From JAGSOU01 sp049974865 (GTDB taxonomy: Bacteria > Pseudomonadota > Alphaproteobacteria > Rhodobacterales > Rhodobacteraceae): 64,000 nucleotides of DNA. Shown here in pieces: positions 1 through 6,100 of the stretch. The first letter of the stretch is position 1, and each line of letters opens with the position of its first letter. Where the stretch lies: the NCBI GenBank assembly GCA_049974865.1, contig JBNGCX010000012.1, forward strand, positions 1 through 64,000, given 5' to 3'. The translations under genes and the position numbers were made by a program. The notes beneath the pieces are model-generated. The model worked only from the letters and a program-made list of their open reading frames with translations. It did not search any database and was not told the DNA's origin.

Positions 1-55
1 GTTGTGACAAGCCGGGCTGCCGCAATGCGTGGGCAGCAAAGACAAAAAAAATCAC

Positions 56-228
56 ATGGCCAACGGCCCAGTGAAATGGTTCAATACTTCCAAAGGCTTC
101 GACTTAGTCGAGCCCGAAACGAGCGGCAAGGACGTATTCGTCCACATCTCCGCTGGCGAGCGCGCAGGCAACACCAGCCTCGCCGACGCCCAGAAGTTGA
201 CCTACGATTTAGAATCCGGCCGCGATGC
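56..228 (+). pseudogene. Truncated cold-shock (CspA-like) gene
   Basis: From the ATG at 56 the reading frame gives a cold-shock domain that begins MANGPVKWFNTSKGFD and continues through the RNP2-like VFVHIS and on to LESGRD, about 58 of the usual 67-70 residues. The last beta strand and the C-terminal end are missing. After about position 228 the frame runs on to 436 into sequence that is the antisense of an IS3-type transposase, which would give a chimeric 127-residue product. The RNP1 segment reads KGFDLV where KGFGFI or KGFGFV is usual, so the RNA-binding surface is also degraded. A GTG at 29 would add nine residues but has no better ribosome site. I infer an insertion-truncated relic rather than a working RNA chaperone. 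Confidence 0.75.
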
Positions 229-361
229 TCTCTTCACCGCGCAACCCTTCCAGCACGATCCGGATCTTCTCCTCGGGCAAATGCTGCGTCCTGGTTCGCC
301 GCCGAATGTCCTTCACGACCTTCTCGGCAGGCTCTTTGCGTGTTCCGGGTTTCTGTCTCAT
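220..361 (-). mobile_element. Remnant of IS3-family transposase OrfA (N-terminal part only)
   Basis: On the minus strand an ATG at 361-359 opens a frame that reads MRQKPGTRKEPAEKVVKDI, then an Arg-rich stretch, then PEEKIRIVLEGLRGEES and IAA. From memory this matches the start of OrfA of IS3-group elements, a helix-turn-helix protein. The match stops at about 220, exactly where the cold-shock gene begins, so only some 47 codons remain and no OrfB/DDE catalytic part is present. Neither terminal inverted repeat could be recognised. This is a dead fragment, useful as a marker of a past insertion followed by deletion. Confidence 0.75.
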
Positions 362-717
362 CTCCACTCCTTGGCAGTTACTATGAGCCAGAAACCCTCC
401 GCTATGAAATCAAATCAGATGTCCGAAAGCTGCTGACGGGGGACAGGCCCAAGCATTGCGTGATTGGGCCGCTTCGCGCTCCGAATAGGCAGGGGCAAGG
501 CATAGGACCAATCGAGGCCGGTTTTGCCCGGATAGCGGACGTAGGTGCCACGCCCAGCGACCATTGATCCCATGGCAGCGAAGGGCCGGGCCGAGCCAGA
601 TCGGGCCTGGAACAGACGGGCAGGAAGGACTTCACGCCACACTCCAATGGCCCAGCTTTTCGTCAGCTAGCCCGACAACACGGATCTGCCGCGCCAACCG
701 CCTGCAGCGCCCTTTTA
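362..717. other. Gene-free stretch between IS remnant and HsdR-N gene
   Basis: No convincing gene is present. Short minus-strand frames (for example 415-642, ending PRQQLSDI) are uninterrupted but match no family I recognise and lack a clear ribosome site. The left part may be the untranslated end of the IS element. Confidence 0.5.
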
Positions 718-1767
718 TCAGTCTTCTTTGTACTTCTGAGCAGTAGCTCGAAGTCGCTCGGTGTATGCGTAGATGTCATCCAGTCCCGAGATCGCGACCC
801 GGTCTTCGCCGTCGCCGTCAAAGAGCCCGAGTCGCCACTGCTTCTGATTGAAGTGTAACCGAGCCAGAGGTTTTCGGTTGTTGTCGTCGACCAAGACCGC
901 GCAGTAGCTCTTGGCGTCGCGCAGGCCAACGCGCGAGCCGGAAATCACGTCTCGCACGATGGCCCGAATGATCATCGTGGCTTCGCGCTCTTCATCGGTG
1001 GTGACTATTTCGGGTTCTGGATCCGGCGCGTCTTCTGCGTGCCTGTCGGAACTGCTCTCCAGCGCCGATGACAGGCGCGCCTGAACGGCGTCGCGCACGA
1101 TATCCTTGAAGGCCATTTTCATCGCACTTTCGACCAGTTCACGCACCTGGGCAGTGCCTCGCCCGTCATGGATCACGCTGGTGACCAGCCGGACCATGTC
1201 TTCGCTGGGTTGATCCATCTGCTCGGCGAGGAACGTCTTGGCCGCCGAGACATATTTCAGCCGCTCAGCCGTCGCCAAGATCCTGTCGACGTCGAAGGCC
1301 GAGCGTTCGAACTTACGTAACTCATTGAGGTTCGCCGCACTCATATCGAGAAGATCGAAGGTGAAGAAGGGCCGCGTATCCAGTTTGTTCGGCTCCTCCA
1401 GATCGGTATAGATTTGGAAGTGCCGTCCGTTCGTTAGGATCGCGAAGCGTGCCTTGGTCACGGTGAAATAACGGAAGAGCTGCGACAGGTGCTTCACGTC
1501 AAGCGGCGTGCCCAGGCCCTTGCACTCGATCAGGATGCGTATCTCGTCGTCCAGCCGGATCGCGTAGTCGACTTTCTCACCTTTCTTTCCGACGGCATCG
1601 GCCGTGAATTCCGGAATGACCTGCGAAGGATCAAATACGTCGTACCCGAGGGACTGGAGGAATGGCAGCACGATCGAGGTCTTGGCCGCCTCCTCGGTTG
1701 AGATCGTCTCGGTATGGTCTCGCACACGCGCTGCGAGTGTCTGAATCGCCGTTTCCAATGAAGACAT
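718..1767 (-). CDS. HsdR N-terminal-like (PD-(D/E)XK) nuclease-domain protein, orphan
   Basis: This 349-residue protein resembles the N-terminal endonuclease domain of type I restriction subunit R (HSDR_N_2 family). Residues 25-110 carry the fold, with a likely PD-(D/E)XK core of D67 (KVDYAI) followed by E81-C-K83 (ILIECKGLG). The LGYDVFDPSQVIPEF segment before it is typical of the family. There is no helicase/translocase part, and no hsdM or hsdS is nearby, so it is a stand-alone gene and not a complete restriction system. The C-terminal third (about 245-349) contains an acidic linker and a small domain that I do not recognise. Proteins of this size and layout are common in bacteria with unproven roles; nuclease or defence activity is inferred. 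It lies next to IS debris, consistent with an accessory region. Confidence 0.8.
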   Translation of the reverse strand: MSSLETAIQTLAARVRDHTETISTEEAAKTSIVLPFLQSLGYDVFDPSQVIPEFTADAVGKKGEKVDYAIRLDDEIRILIECKGLGTPLDVKHLSQLFRYFTVTKARFAILTNGRHFQIYTDLEEPNKLDTRPFFTFDLLDMSAANLNELRKFERSAFDVDRILATAERLKYVSAAKTFLAEQMDQPSEDMVRLVTSVIHDGRGTAQVRELVESAMKMAFKDIVRDAVQARLSSALESSSDRHAEDAPDPEPEIVTTDEEREATMIIRAIVRDVISGSRVGLRDAKSYCAVLVDDNNRKPLARLHFNQKQWRLGLFDGDGEDRVAISGLDDIYAYTERLRATAQKYKED

Positions 1768-1920
1768 GGCCGCCTTCCCCCGTTGAGAAATGTGTTGTTC
1801 TAATCAGGGTTGCAGTCTTGCGGTCCGTTGGTCATGCGTCAACCTCGACGCGACCGTACTCCGTTGGGAGGTGGTTCGATGGCGGACCAGGCATGGCGAG
1901 CGCACTTCAGATCGGAATCG

Positions 1921-2004
1921 CATGCATGTTCTATCGCCCGCAGACTGGCGATGCTTCATGAGTTCGTCCCTTATTTCTTTGGCTTTGACCATAACATGCA
2001 TGTT
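1921..2004. repeat. Two copies of CATGCATGTT 74 bp apart
   Basis: The decamer CATGCATGTT occurs at 1921-1930 and at 1995-2004. The second copy is the right part of a perfect 12-bp palindrome AACATGCATGTT (1993-2004). The start-to-start distance of 74 bp is close to seven helical turns. This could be a pair of regulator sites upstream of the minus-strand HsdR-N gene, but no regulator can be named. Confidence 0.4.
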
Positions 2005-2260
2005 GCGAAGACAGCCTGCACGCTTGCATGCGGGTTCGCGCGTCCAACGACGCCGGGATAGTGCTTTCAGACGATCGCTCTCGATATTCCTTAGCACCAT
2101 ATTTAAAGGGGCTTTACCCGCGTCGGCCTGGTCGCACGGTTAAAGCTACCTTCCATTCGGGAAAGGCCCCGCAGACCTCCCATTCGCGGCCCGCTGCAGG
2201 ATTTCTGTTTGTGGTGGACGTTGTCCTCGACCAGCGCCGAAGGCCCTCGTTTTATTAGCC

Positions 2261-2300
2261 TTCCGGAATCTTCCGGCTTTCTCCGGCCTCTTCCGAGATC
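2261..2300. repeat. Four imperfect 10-bp tandem units (TTCCGG-type)
   Basis: Four consecutive decamers read TTCCGGAATC, TTCCGGCTTT, CTCCGGCCTC and TTCCGAGATC, in exact 10-bp register. The units lie on one helical face about 110-150 bp upstream of ivd. The function is unknown. Confidence 0.4.
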
Positions 2301-2375
2301 AGTGCAAGAAACCGTGTCAACTAACACCGGGGGGCATCTGCGCTGTTGACCCGACTCAGAGGTTGCGCTTAGAAA

Positions 2376-2389
2376 TGAACAAGCGTTCA
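2376..2389. promoter_or_regulatory. Inverted repeat upstream of ivd (candidate operator)
   Basis: TGAACAAGCGTTCA has perfect 5-bp arms (TGAAC/GTTCA) around a 4-bp spacer. It ends 23 bp before the ivd start codon, where it could overlap the promoter or 5' leader. Short symmetric sites of this kind are typical of TetR or MerR regulators, and branched-chain and fatty-acid catabolic operons in proteobacteria are controlled by such regulators (LiuR, LiuQ, PsrA). Which one would act here is not shown by the sequence. Confidence 0.45.
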
Positions 2390-2412
2390 ATAATCGCGGG
2401 AGGAGTGGCGCG

Positions 2413-3576
2413 ATGTTCATGCACTCGATGAAGTTCGACCTGGGCGAAGAGGTGGAGGCGCTGCGCGACATGGTGCATCGCTGGGCGCAGGAGCGCATCA
2501 AGCCGATCGCCGCCGAAGTCGACCAGACCAACCAGTTCCCCAACGAGCTGTGGAAAGAGATGGGCGAGTTGGGCCTACTGGGCATCACCACGCCCGAGGA
2601 CTACGGCGGGGCCGGCATGTCCTATCTCGCCCATGTGGTCGCGGTGGAGGAAATCGCGCGGGCCTCGGCCTCGATCTCGCTGTCCTACGGCGCGCATTCC
2701 AACCTCTGCGTCAACCAGATCAAGCTGAACGGCACCGAGGAACAGAAGCAGAAATACCTGCCCAAGCTGATCTCGGGCGAACATATCGGCGCGCTGGCCA
2801 TGTCCGAGGCCGGGGCCGGCTCCGACGTGGTGGGCATGAAGCTGCGGGCCGAGAAGAAGAACGGCTATTACACCCTGAACGGCACCAAGTTCTGGATCAC
2901 CAACGGGCCGGATGCCGACACGCTCGTGGTCTATGCCAAGACCGACCCCGAGGCGGGGTCCAAGGGCATCACCGCCTTCATCGTGGAAAAAACCATGAAG
3001 GGCTTTTCCACCTCGCCGCATTTCGACAAGCTGGGGATGCGCGGCTCCAACACCGCCGAGCTGATCTTCGACGATGTCGAGGTGCCCTTCGAGAACGTCC
3101 TCGGCGAAGAGGGCAAGGGCGTGCGCGTGCTGATGTCGGGGCTGGATTACGAGCGGGTGGTGCTGTCGGGCATCGGCACCGGCATCATGGCCGCCTGCCT
3201 GGACGAGGTCATGCCCTATATCGCCGAGCGCAAGCAGTTCGGCCAGCCGATCGGGAATTTTCAGCTCATGCAGGCCAAGGTGGCCGACATGTACACCAAG
3301 ATGAACTCGGCCCGGGCCTATACCTACGAGGTGGCCAAGGCCTGCGACCGGGGGCAGGTGACCCGCCAGGACGCGGCGGCCTGCGTGCTCTACGCCTCGG
3401 AAGAGGCGATGGTGGTGGCGCACCAGGCGGTGCAGGCGATGGGCGGCACGGGATTCATGAACGAGACCCCGGTCAGCCGCTTCTTCCGCGACGCCAAGCT
3501 GATGGAGATCGGGGCAGGAACCTCGGAAATCCGCCGCATGCTGGTGGGCCGCGAGCTGATGGGGGCGATGGGGTGA
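2413..3576 (+). CDS. ivd: Isovaleryl-CoA dehydrogenase
   Basis: This 387-residue FAD acyl-CoA dehydrogenase oxidises isovaleryl-CoA to 3-methylcrotonyl-CoA in leucine breakdown and passes electrons to ETF. The first acyl-CoA dehydrogenase signature is visible as ALAMSEAGAGSD (127-138) and the second near the C-terminus (QAMGGTGF onward). The catalytic glutamate of the isovaleryl-specific enzymes lies in helix G, and the matching residue here is E247 in GLDYERVVLSG. The ATG at 2413 is preceded by a GGGAGGAG ribosome site 8 bp away. The next two internal ATGs are less well placed. It heads the catabolic cluster, and the carboxylase genes for the next step follow after ompW. Confidence 0.97.
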   Translation: MFMHSMKFDLGEEVEALRDMVHRWAQERIKPIAAEVDQTNQFPNELWKEMGELGLLGITTPEDYGGAGMSYLAHVVAVEEIARASASISLSYGAHSNLCVNQIKLNGTEEQKQKYLPKLISGEHIGALAMSEAGAGSDVVGMKLRAEKKNGYYTLNGTKFWITNGPDADTLVVYAKTDPEAGSKGITAFIVEKTMKGFSTSPHFDKLGMRGSNTAELIFDDVEVPFENVLGEEGKGVRVLMSGLDYERVVLSGIGTGIMAACLDEVMPYIAERKQFGQPIGNFQLMQAKVADMYTKMNSARAYTYEVAKACDRGQVTRQDAAACVLYASEEAMVVAHQAVQAMGGTGFMNETPVSRFFRDAKLMEIGAGTSEIRRMLVGRELMGAMG

Positions 3577-3600
3577 TCCCCGGTGGGACAGAACGGAAAC

Positions 3601-3622
3601 GGGCCGCCCCGGAGGGCGGCCC
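3601..3622. terminator. Hairpin between convergent ivd and ompW
   Basis: GGGCCGCCC and GGGCGGCCC form a perfect 9-bp stem around a CGGA loop, between two convergent genes. On the minus strand it is followed by GTTTCCGTTCTG, moderately T-rich, so it suits ompW better. On the plus strand no T-tract follows. Confidence 0.65.
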
Positions 3623-3647
3623 GCAGGGTCCGCTGACCCGGCCGGGC

Positions 3648-4271
3648 TCAGAACCTGAGCACGTAGGACAGGCCGTAGACCATCGGGTCGATATGGGTCT
3701 TGCCGATCTTGGCGCCGTTCAGTTTGACGGTGCTGTCGATGTCCATCCAGCGCAGGTCGGCCCGGATCGCGCCGCGGTCGCTGACTCTGAAATCGACGCC
3801 GGCATGGGCGGCAAGGCCCACCGAGTCGCGCAGGCTCAGCTTGGAGCCCGCCAGCGCACCGGTGGTGCTTTCGTCGAAGAAGGTCGTGTAGTTCACGCCC
3901 GCGCCGAGGAAGGGCGAGATGCTGCCCCCGCCGTTGAAGTGGTATTGCAGCGACACGGTGGGCGGCAGGTGCTTGGTGCTGCCGACCTTGCCCAGGCCGG
4001 TGATCGAGATGTTGTGCTGGAAGGGCGTGGCCGCCAGCACCTCCACCCCGAGATTGTCGGCGATGAAATATTCGAAGGTGAAAGTCGCCTGGGTGTTCTC
4101 GTCGATCTTCACCGGCAGCGTGCCGCCGGACAGCTTGCCGTTGTTGGACTTGGGGTCGACGACGCCCAGGCCGAAGCCCAGCGTCCAATCGCCTGCCGAT
4201 TGCGCCAGCGCAGGCGTGGAGACAAGGGCCAGGGCGGTTGCGGCGGCAGCGGCGATGGTTGCGTAACTCAT
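3648..4271 (-). CDS. ompW: OmpW family outer membrane protein
   Basis: This 207-residue protein has a signal peptide (MSYATIAAAAATALALVSTP, cleaved after ALA near residue 23). Beta-rich repeats follow, ending in YVLRF; a terminal aromatic residue is typical of outer membrane barrels. Features such as FEYFIADNLGVEVLAATPF and PTVSLQYHF match the OmpW family, an eight-stranded barrel with a hydrophobic channel. The start at 4271 is chosen because it begins the signal peptide and follows AGTGAGAAAAGCC; the longer upstream frame has no support. It is a single gene pointing against the catabolic cluster. A FNR-type box lies 58 bp upstream of its start codon, fitting the oxygen control known for ompW in other bacteria. 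Confidence 0.95.
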   Translation of the reverse strand: MSYATIAAAAATALALVSTPALAQSAGDWTLGFGLGVVDPKSNNGKLSGGTLPVKIDENTQATFTFEYFIADNLGVEVLAATPFQHNISITGLGKVGSTKHLPPTVSLQYHFNGGGSISPFLGAGVNYTTFFDESTTGALAGSKLSLRDSVGLAAHAGVDFRVSDRGAIRADLRWMDIDSTVKLNGAKIGKTHIDPMVYGLSYVLRF

Positions 4272-4329
4272 GGCTTTTCTCACTCTGATATGATGCCCAG
4301 GATCATGCCAAAAAACGCCCGTTCGGGCC

Positions 4330-4343
4330 TTGATTTGGGTCAA
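4330..4343. promoter_or_regulatory. FNR/FnrL-type box upstream of ompW
   Basis: TTGATTTGGGTCAA matches the FNR consensus TTGAT-N4-ATCAA at nine of ten positions. Its centre is about 66 bp upstream of the ompW start codon on the minus strand. A class II site at -41.5 would put the transcription start near 4295, leaving a short leader. It also sits about 100 bp upstream of mccB on the other strand, so dual control cannot be excluded. Confidence 0.65.
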
Positions 4344-4440
4344 GATTGCGCGGGGCTCGGGGCAGGGCGCGGCCGGGGGCTTCGGGCCCGCGGCGCGCCC
4401 GTTCCGGCACCTGCCGAAACCCCAGGGGGACAGGTTTGAA

Positions 4441-6045
4441 ATGAAACTCGAAAGCTCGGTTCTTCCCAGTTCTTCAACGTTTGAAGGAAATCGCGCAGCG
4501 CATCTGGAGATGCTGGCGCAGGTCGCCGAGGCCGCGGGGGCCGCGGCGCGGGGCGGTGGCGAGAAGGCGCTGGCCCGCCACGTGGGCCGCGGCAAGATGC
4601 CGCCCCGCGAGCGGGTGGCCAACCTGCTCGACCCCGGCGCGCCGTTCCTTGAGGTCGGCGCGACCGCCGCGCATGGCATGTATGACGGCGCCGCCCCCTG
4701 CGCCGGCGTGATCGCGGGCATCGGCCGGGTCGAAGGGCAAGAGGTCATGGTGGTGTGCAACGACGCCACCGTGAAGGGCGGCACCTATTACCCGATGACG
4801 GTGAAAAAGCACCTGCGCGCGCAGGAGATCGCCGAGGAATGCAACCTGCCCTGCATCTACCTGGTGGACTCGGGCGGGGCGAACCTGCCCCAGCAGGACG
4901 AGGTCTTCCCCGACCGCGACCATTTCGGCCGCATCTTCTACAACCAGGCGCGGATGTCGGCGCGCGGCATCCCGCAGATCGCCGTGGTCATGGGCTCCTG
5001 CACCGCCGGCGGCGCCTATGTGCCCGCCATGTCGGACGTCACCGTCATCGTGAAGGAGCAGGGCACCATCTTCCTCGCCGGCCCGCCCTTGGTGAAGGCC
5101 GCGACGGGCGAGGTGGTCAGCGCCGAGGACCTGGGCGGCGGCGACGTGCACACGCGCCTGTCGGGCGTGGCCGACTACCTGGCCGAGGACGACGCCCACG
5201 CGCTGGCGCTGGCCCGCCGCGCGGTCAGCCACCTCAACCGCGAAAAGCCGCACACGGTGAAATGGGAAAGCCCCGAGGACCCCGCCTATGACCCCGAGGA
5301 GATCCTCGGCGTGGTGCCCGCCGACCTGCGCACGCCCTACGACATCCGCGAGGTGATCGCCCGCGTCGTGGACGGGAGCCGCTTCGACGAGTTCAAGCCG
5401 CGTTTCGGCGAGACGCTGGTCACCGGTTTCGCCCATGTGAAGGGCTGCCCGGTGGGGATCATCGCCAACAACGGCGTGCTGTTCTCCGAGGCCGCGCAGA
5501 AGGGCGCGCATTTCGTCGAACTGTGCAGCCAGCGCGGCACGCCGCTGGTGTTTTTGCAGAACATCACCGGCTTCATGGTGGGCCGGAAATACGAGAACGA
5601 GGGCATCGCCCGGCACGGCGCCAAGATGGTCACCGCCGTGGCGACGACCTCGGTGCCCAAGATCACCATGCTGGTGGGCGGCTCGTTCGGGGCGGGCAAC
5701 TACGGGATGGCGGGGCGGGCCTACCAGCCGCGCTTCCTGTGGACCTGGCCCAACAGCCGCATCTCGGTCATGGGCGGCGAGCAGGCGGCGGGCGTGCTGG
5801 CGACGGTGAAGCGCGACGCGATCGAGCGGTCGGGCGGCAGTTGGAGCGCCGAGGAAGAGGCCGAGTTCAAGCGCCCGACCATCGAGATGTTCGAGCGCCA
5901 GTCGCACCCGCTCTACGCCTCGGCGCGGCTGTGGGACGACGGCATCATCGACCCGCGCAAGACCCGGGACGTCCTCGGCCTGAGCCTGTCCGCCGCGCTG
6001 AACGCGCCGATCGAGCCGACGCGCTTCGGCGTTTTCCGGATGTAA
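4441..6045 (+). CDS. mccB: 3-methylcrotonyl-CoA carboxylase, carboxyltransferase (beta) subunit
   Basis: This 534-residue subunit transfers the carboxyl group from biotin on MccA to 3-methylcrotonyl-CoA, giving 3-methylglutaconyl-CoA. It has the two crotonase-like carboxyltransferase halves: the N-terminal half carries VDSGGANLP and GSCTAGGAYVPAM, the C-terminal half FLQNITGFMVG and GGSFGAGNYGM. These glycine-rich loops form the acyl-CoA and biotin oxyanion pockets in the family. The ATG at 4441 gives the usual family length and has GGGGGACAGG upstream; the frame is open further upstream to 4330 but without family similarity. mccA follows after 55 bp that include a copy of a dispersed 33-bp repeat. 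Confidence 0.96.
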   Translation: MKLESSVLPSSSTFEGNRAAHLEMLAQVAEAAGAAARGGGEKALARHVGRGKMPPRERVANLLDPGAPFLEVGATAAHGMYDGAAPCAGVIAGIGRVEGQEVMVVCNDATVKGGTYYPMTVKKHLRAQEIAEECNLPCIYLVDSGGANLPQQDEVFPDRDHFGRIFYNQARMSARGIPQIAVVMGSCTAGGAYVPAMSDVTVIVKEQGTIFLAGPPLVKAATGEVVSAEDLGGGDVHTRLSGVADYLAEDDAHALALARRAVSHLNREKPHTVKWESPEDPAYDPEEILGVVPADLRTPYDIREVIARVVDGSRFDEFKPRFGETLVTGFAHVKGCPVGIIANNGVLFSEAAQKGAHFVELCSQRGTPLVFLQNITGFMVGRKYENEGIARHGAKMVTAVATTSVPKITMLVGGSFGAGNYGMAGRAYQPRFLWTWPNSRISVMGGEQAAGVLATVKRDAIERSGGSWSAEEEAEFKRPTIEMFERQSHPLYASARLWDDGIIDPRKTRDVLGLSLSAALNAPIEPTRFGVFRM

Positions 6046-6052
6046 GATTTTC

Positions 6053-6085
6053 GCCTCCGGCGGGAGTATTTCCGCCAAGAAGAAG
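6053..6085 (+). repeat. 33-bp dispersed intergenic repeat, copy A
   Basis: It begins GCCTCCGGCGGGAGTATTT and ends CCAAGAAGAAG. It differs at one position from copy B (59755-59787). It fills most of the mccB-mccA gap and ends immediately before the mccA ribosome site, so its AAGAAGAAG tail may contribute to translation. Confidence 0.75.
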
Positions 6086-6100
6086 GGGAGGAGGCCGCGC

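Larger units (their letters stand above)
1768..2412. other. 645-bp intergenic region with repeats and candidate operators
   Basis: No gene can be supported here on either strand. The region separates the divergent HsdR-N-type gene (minus) and ivd (plus), so it should carry promoters for both. It contains two copies of the decamer CATGCATGTT, four 10-bp units around TTCCGG, and an inverted repeat near ivd, listed separately. Confidence 0.6.

Noticed and set aside
415..642. Minus-strand frame that might be a transposase or integrase end
   Set aside because: I could not match it to any family from the sequence and it has no clear start signal.
2550..4439. Long plus-strand open frame (629 codons) through ivd, ompW and mccB upstream region
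   Set aside because: It overlaps ivd in another frame and runs antisense to ompW; composition is Arg/Gly-rich as expected for a GC-rich shadow frame.
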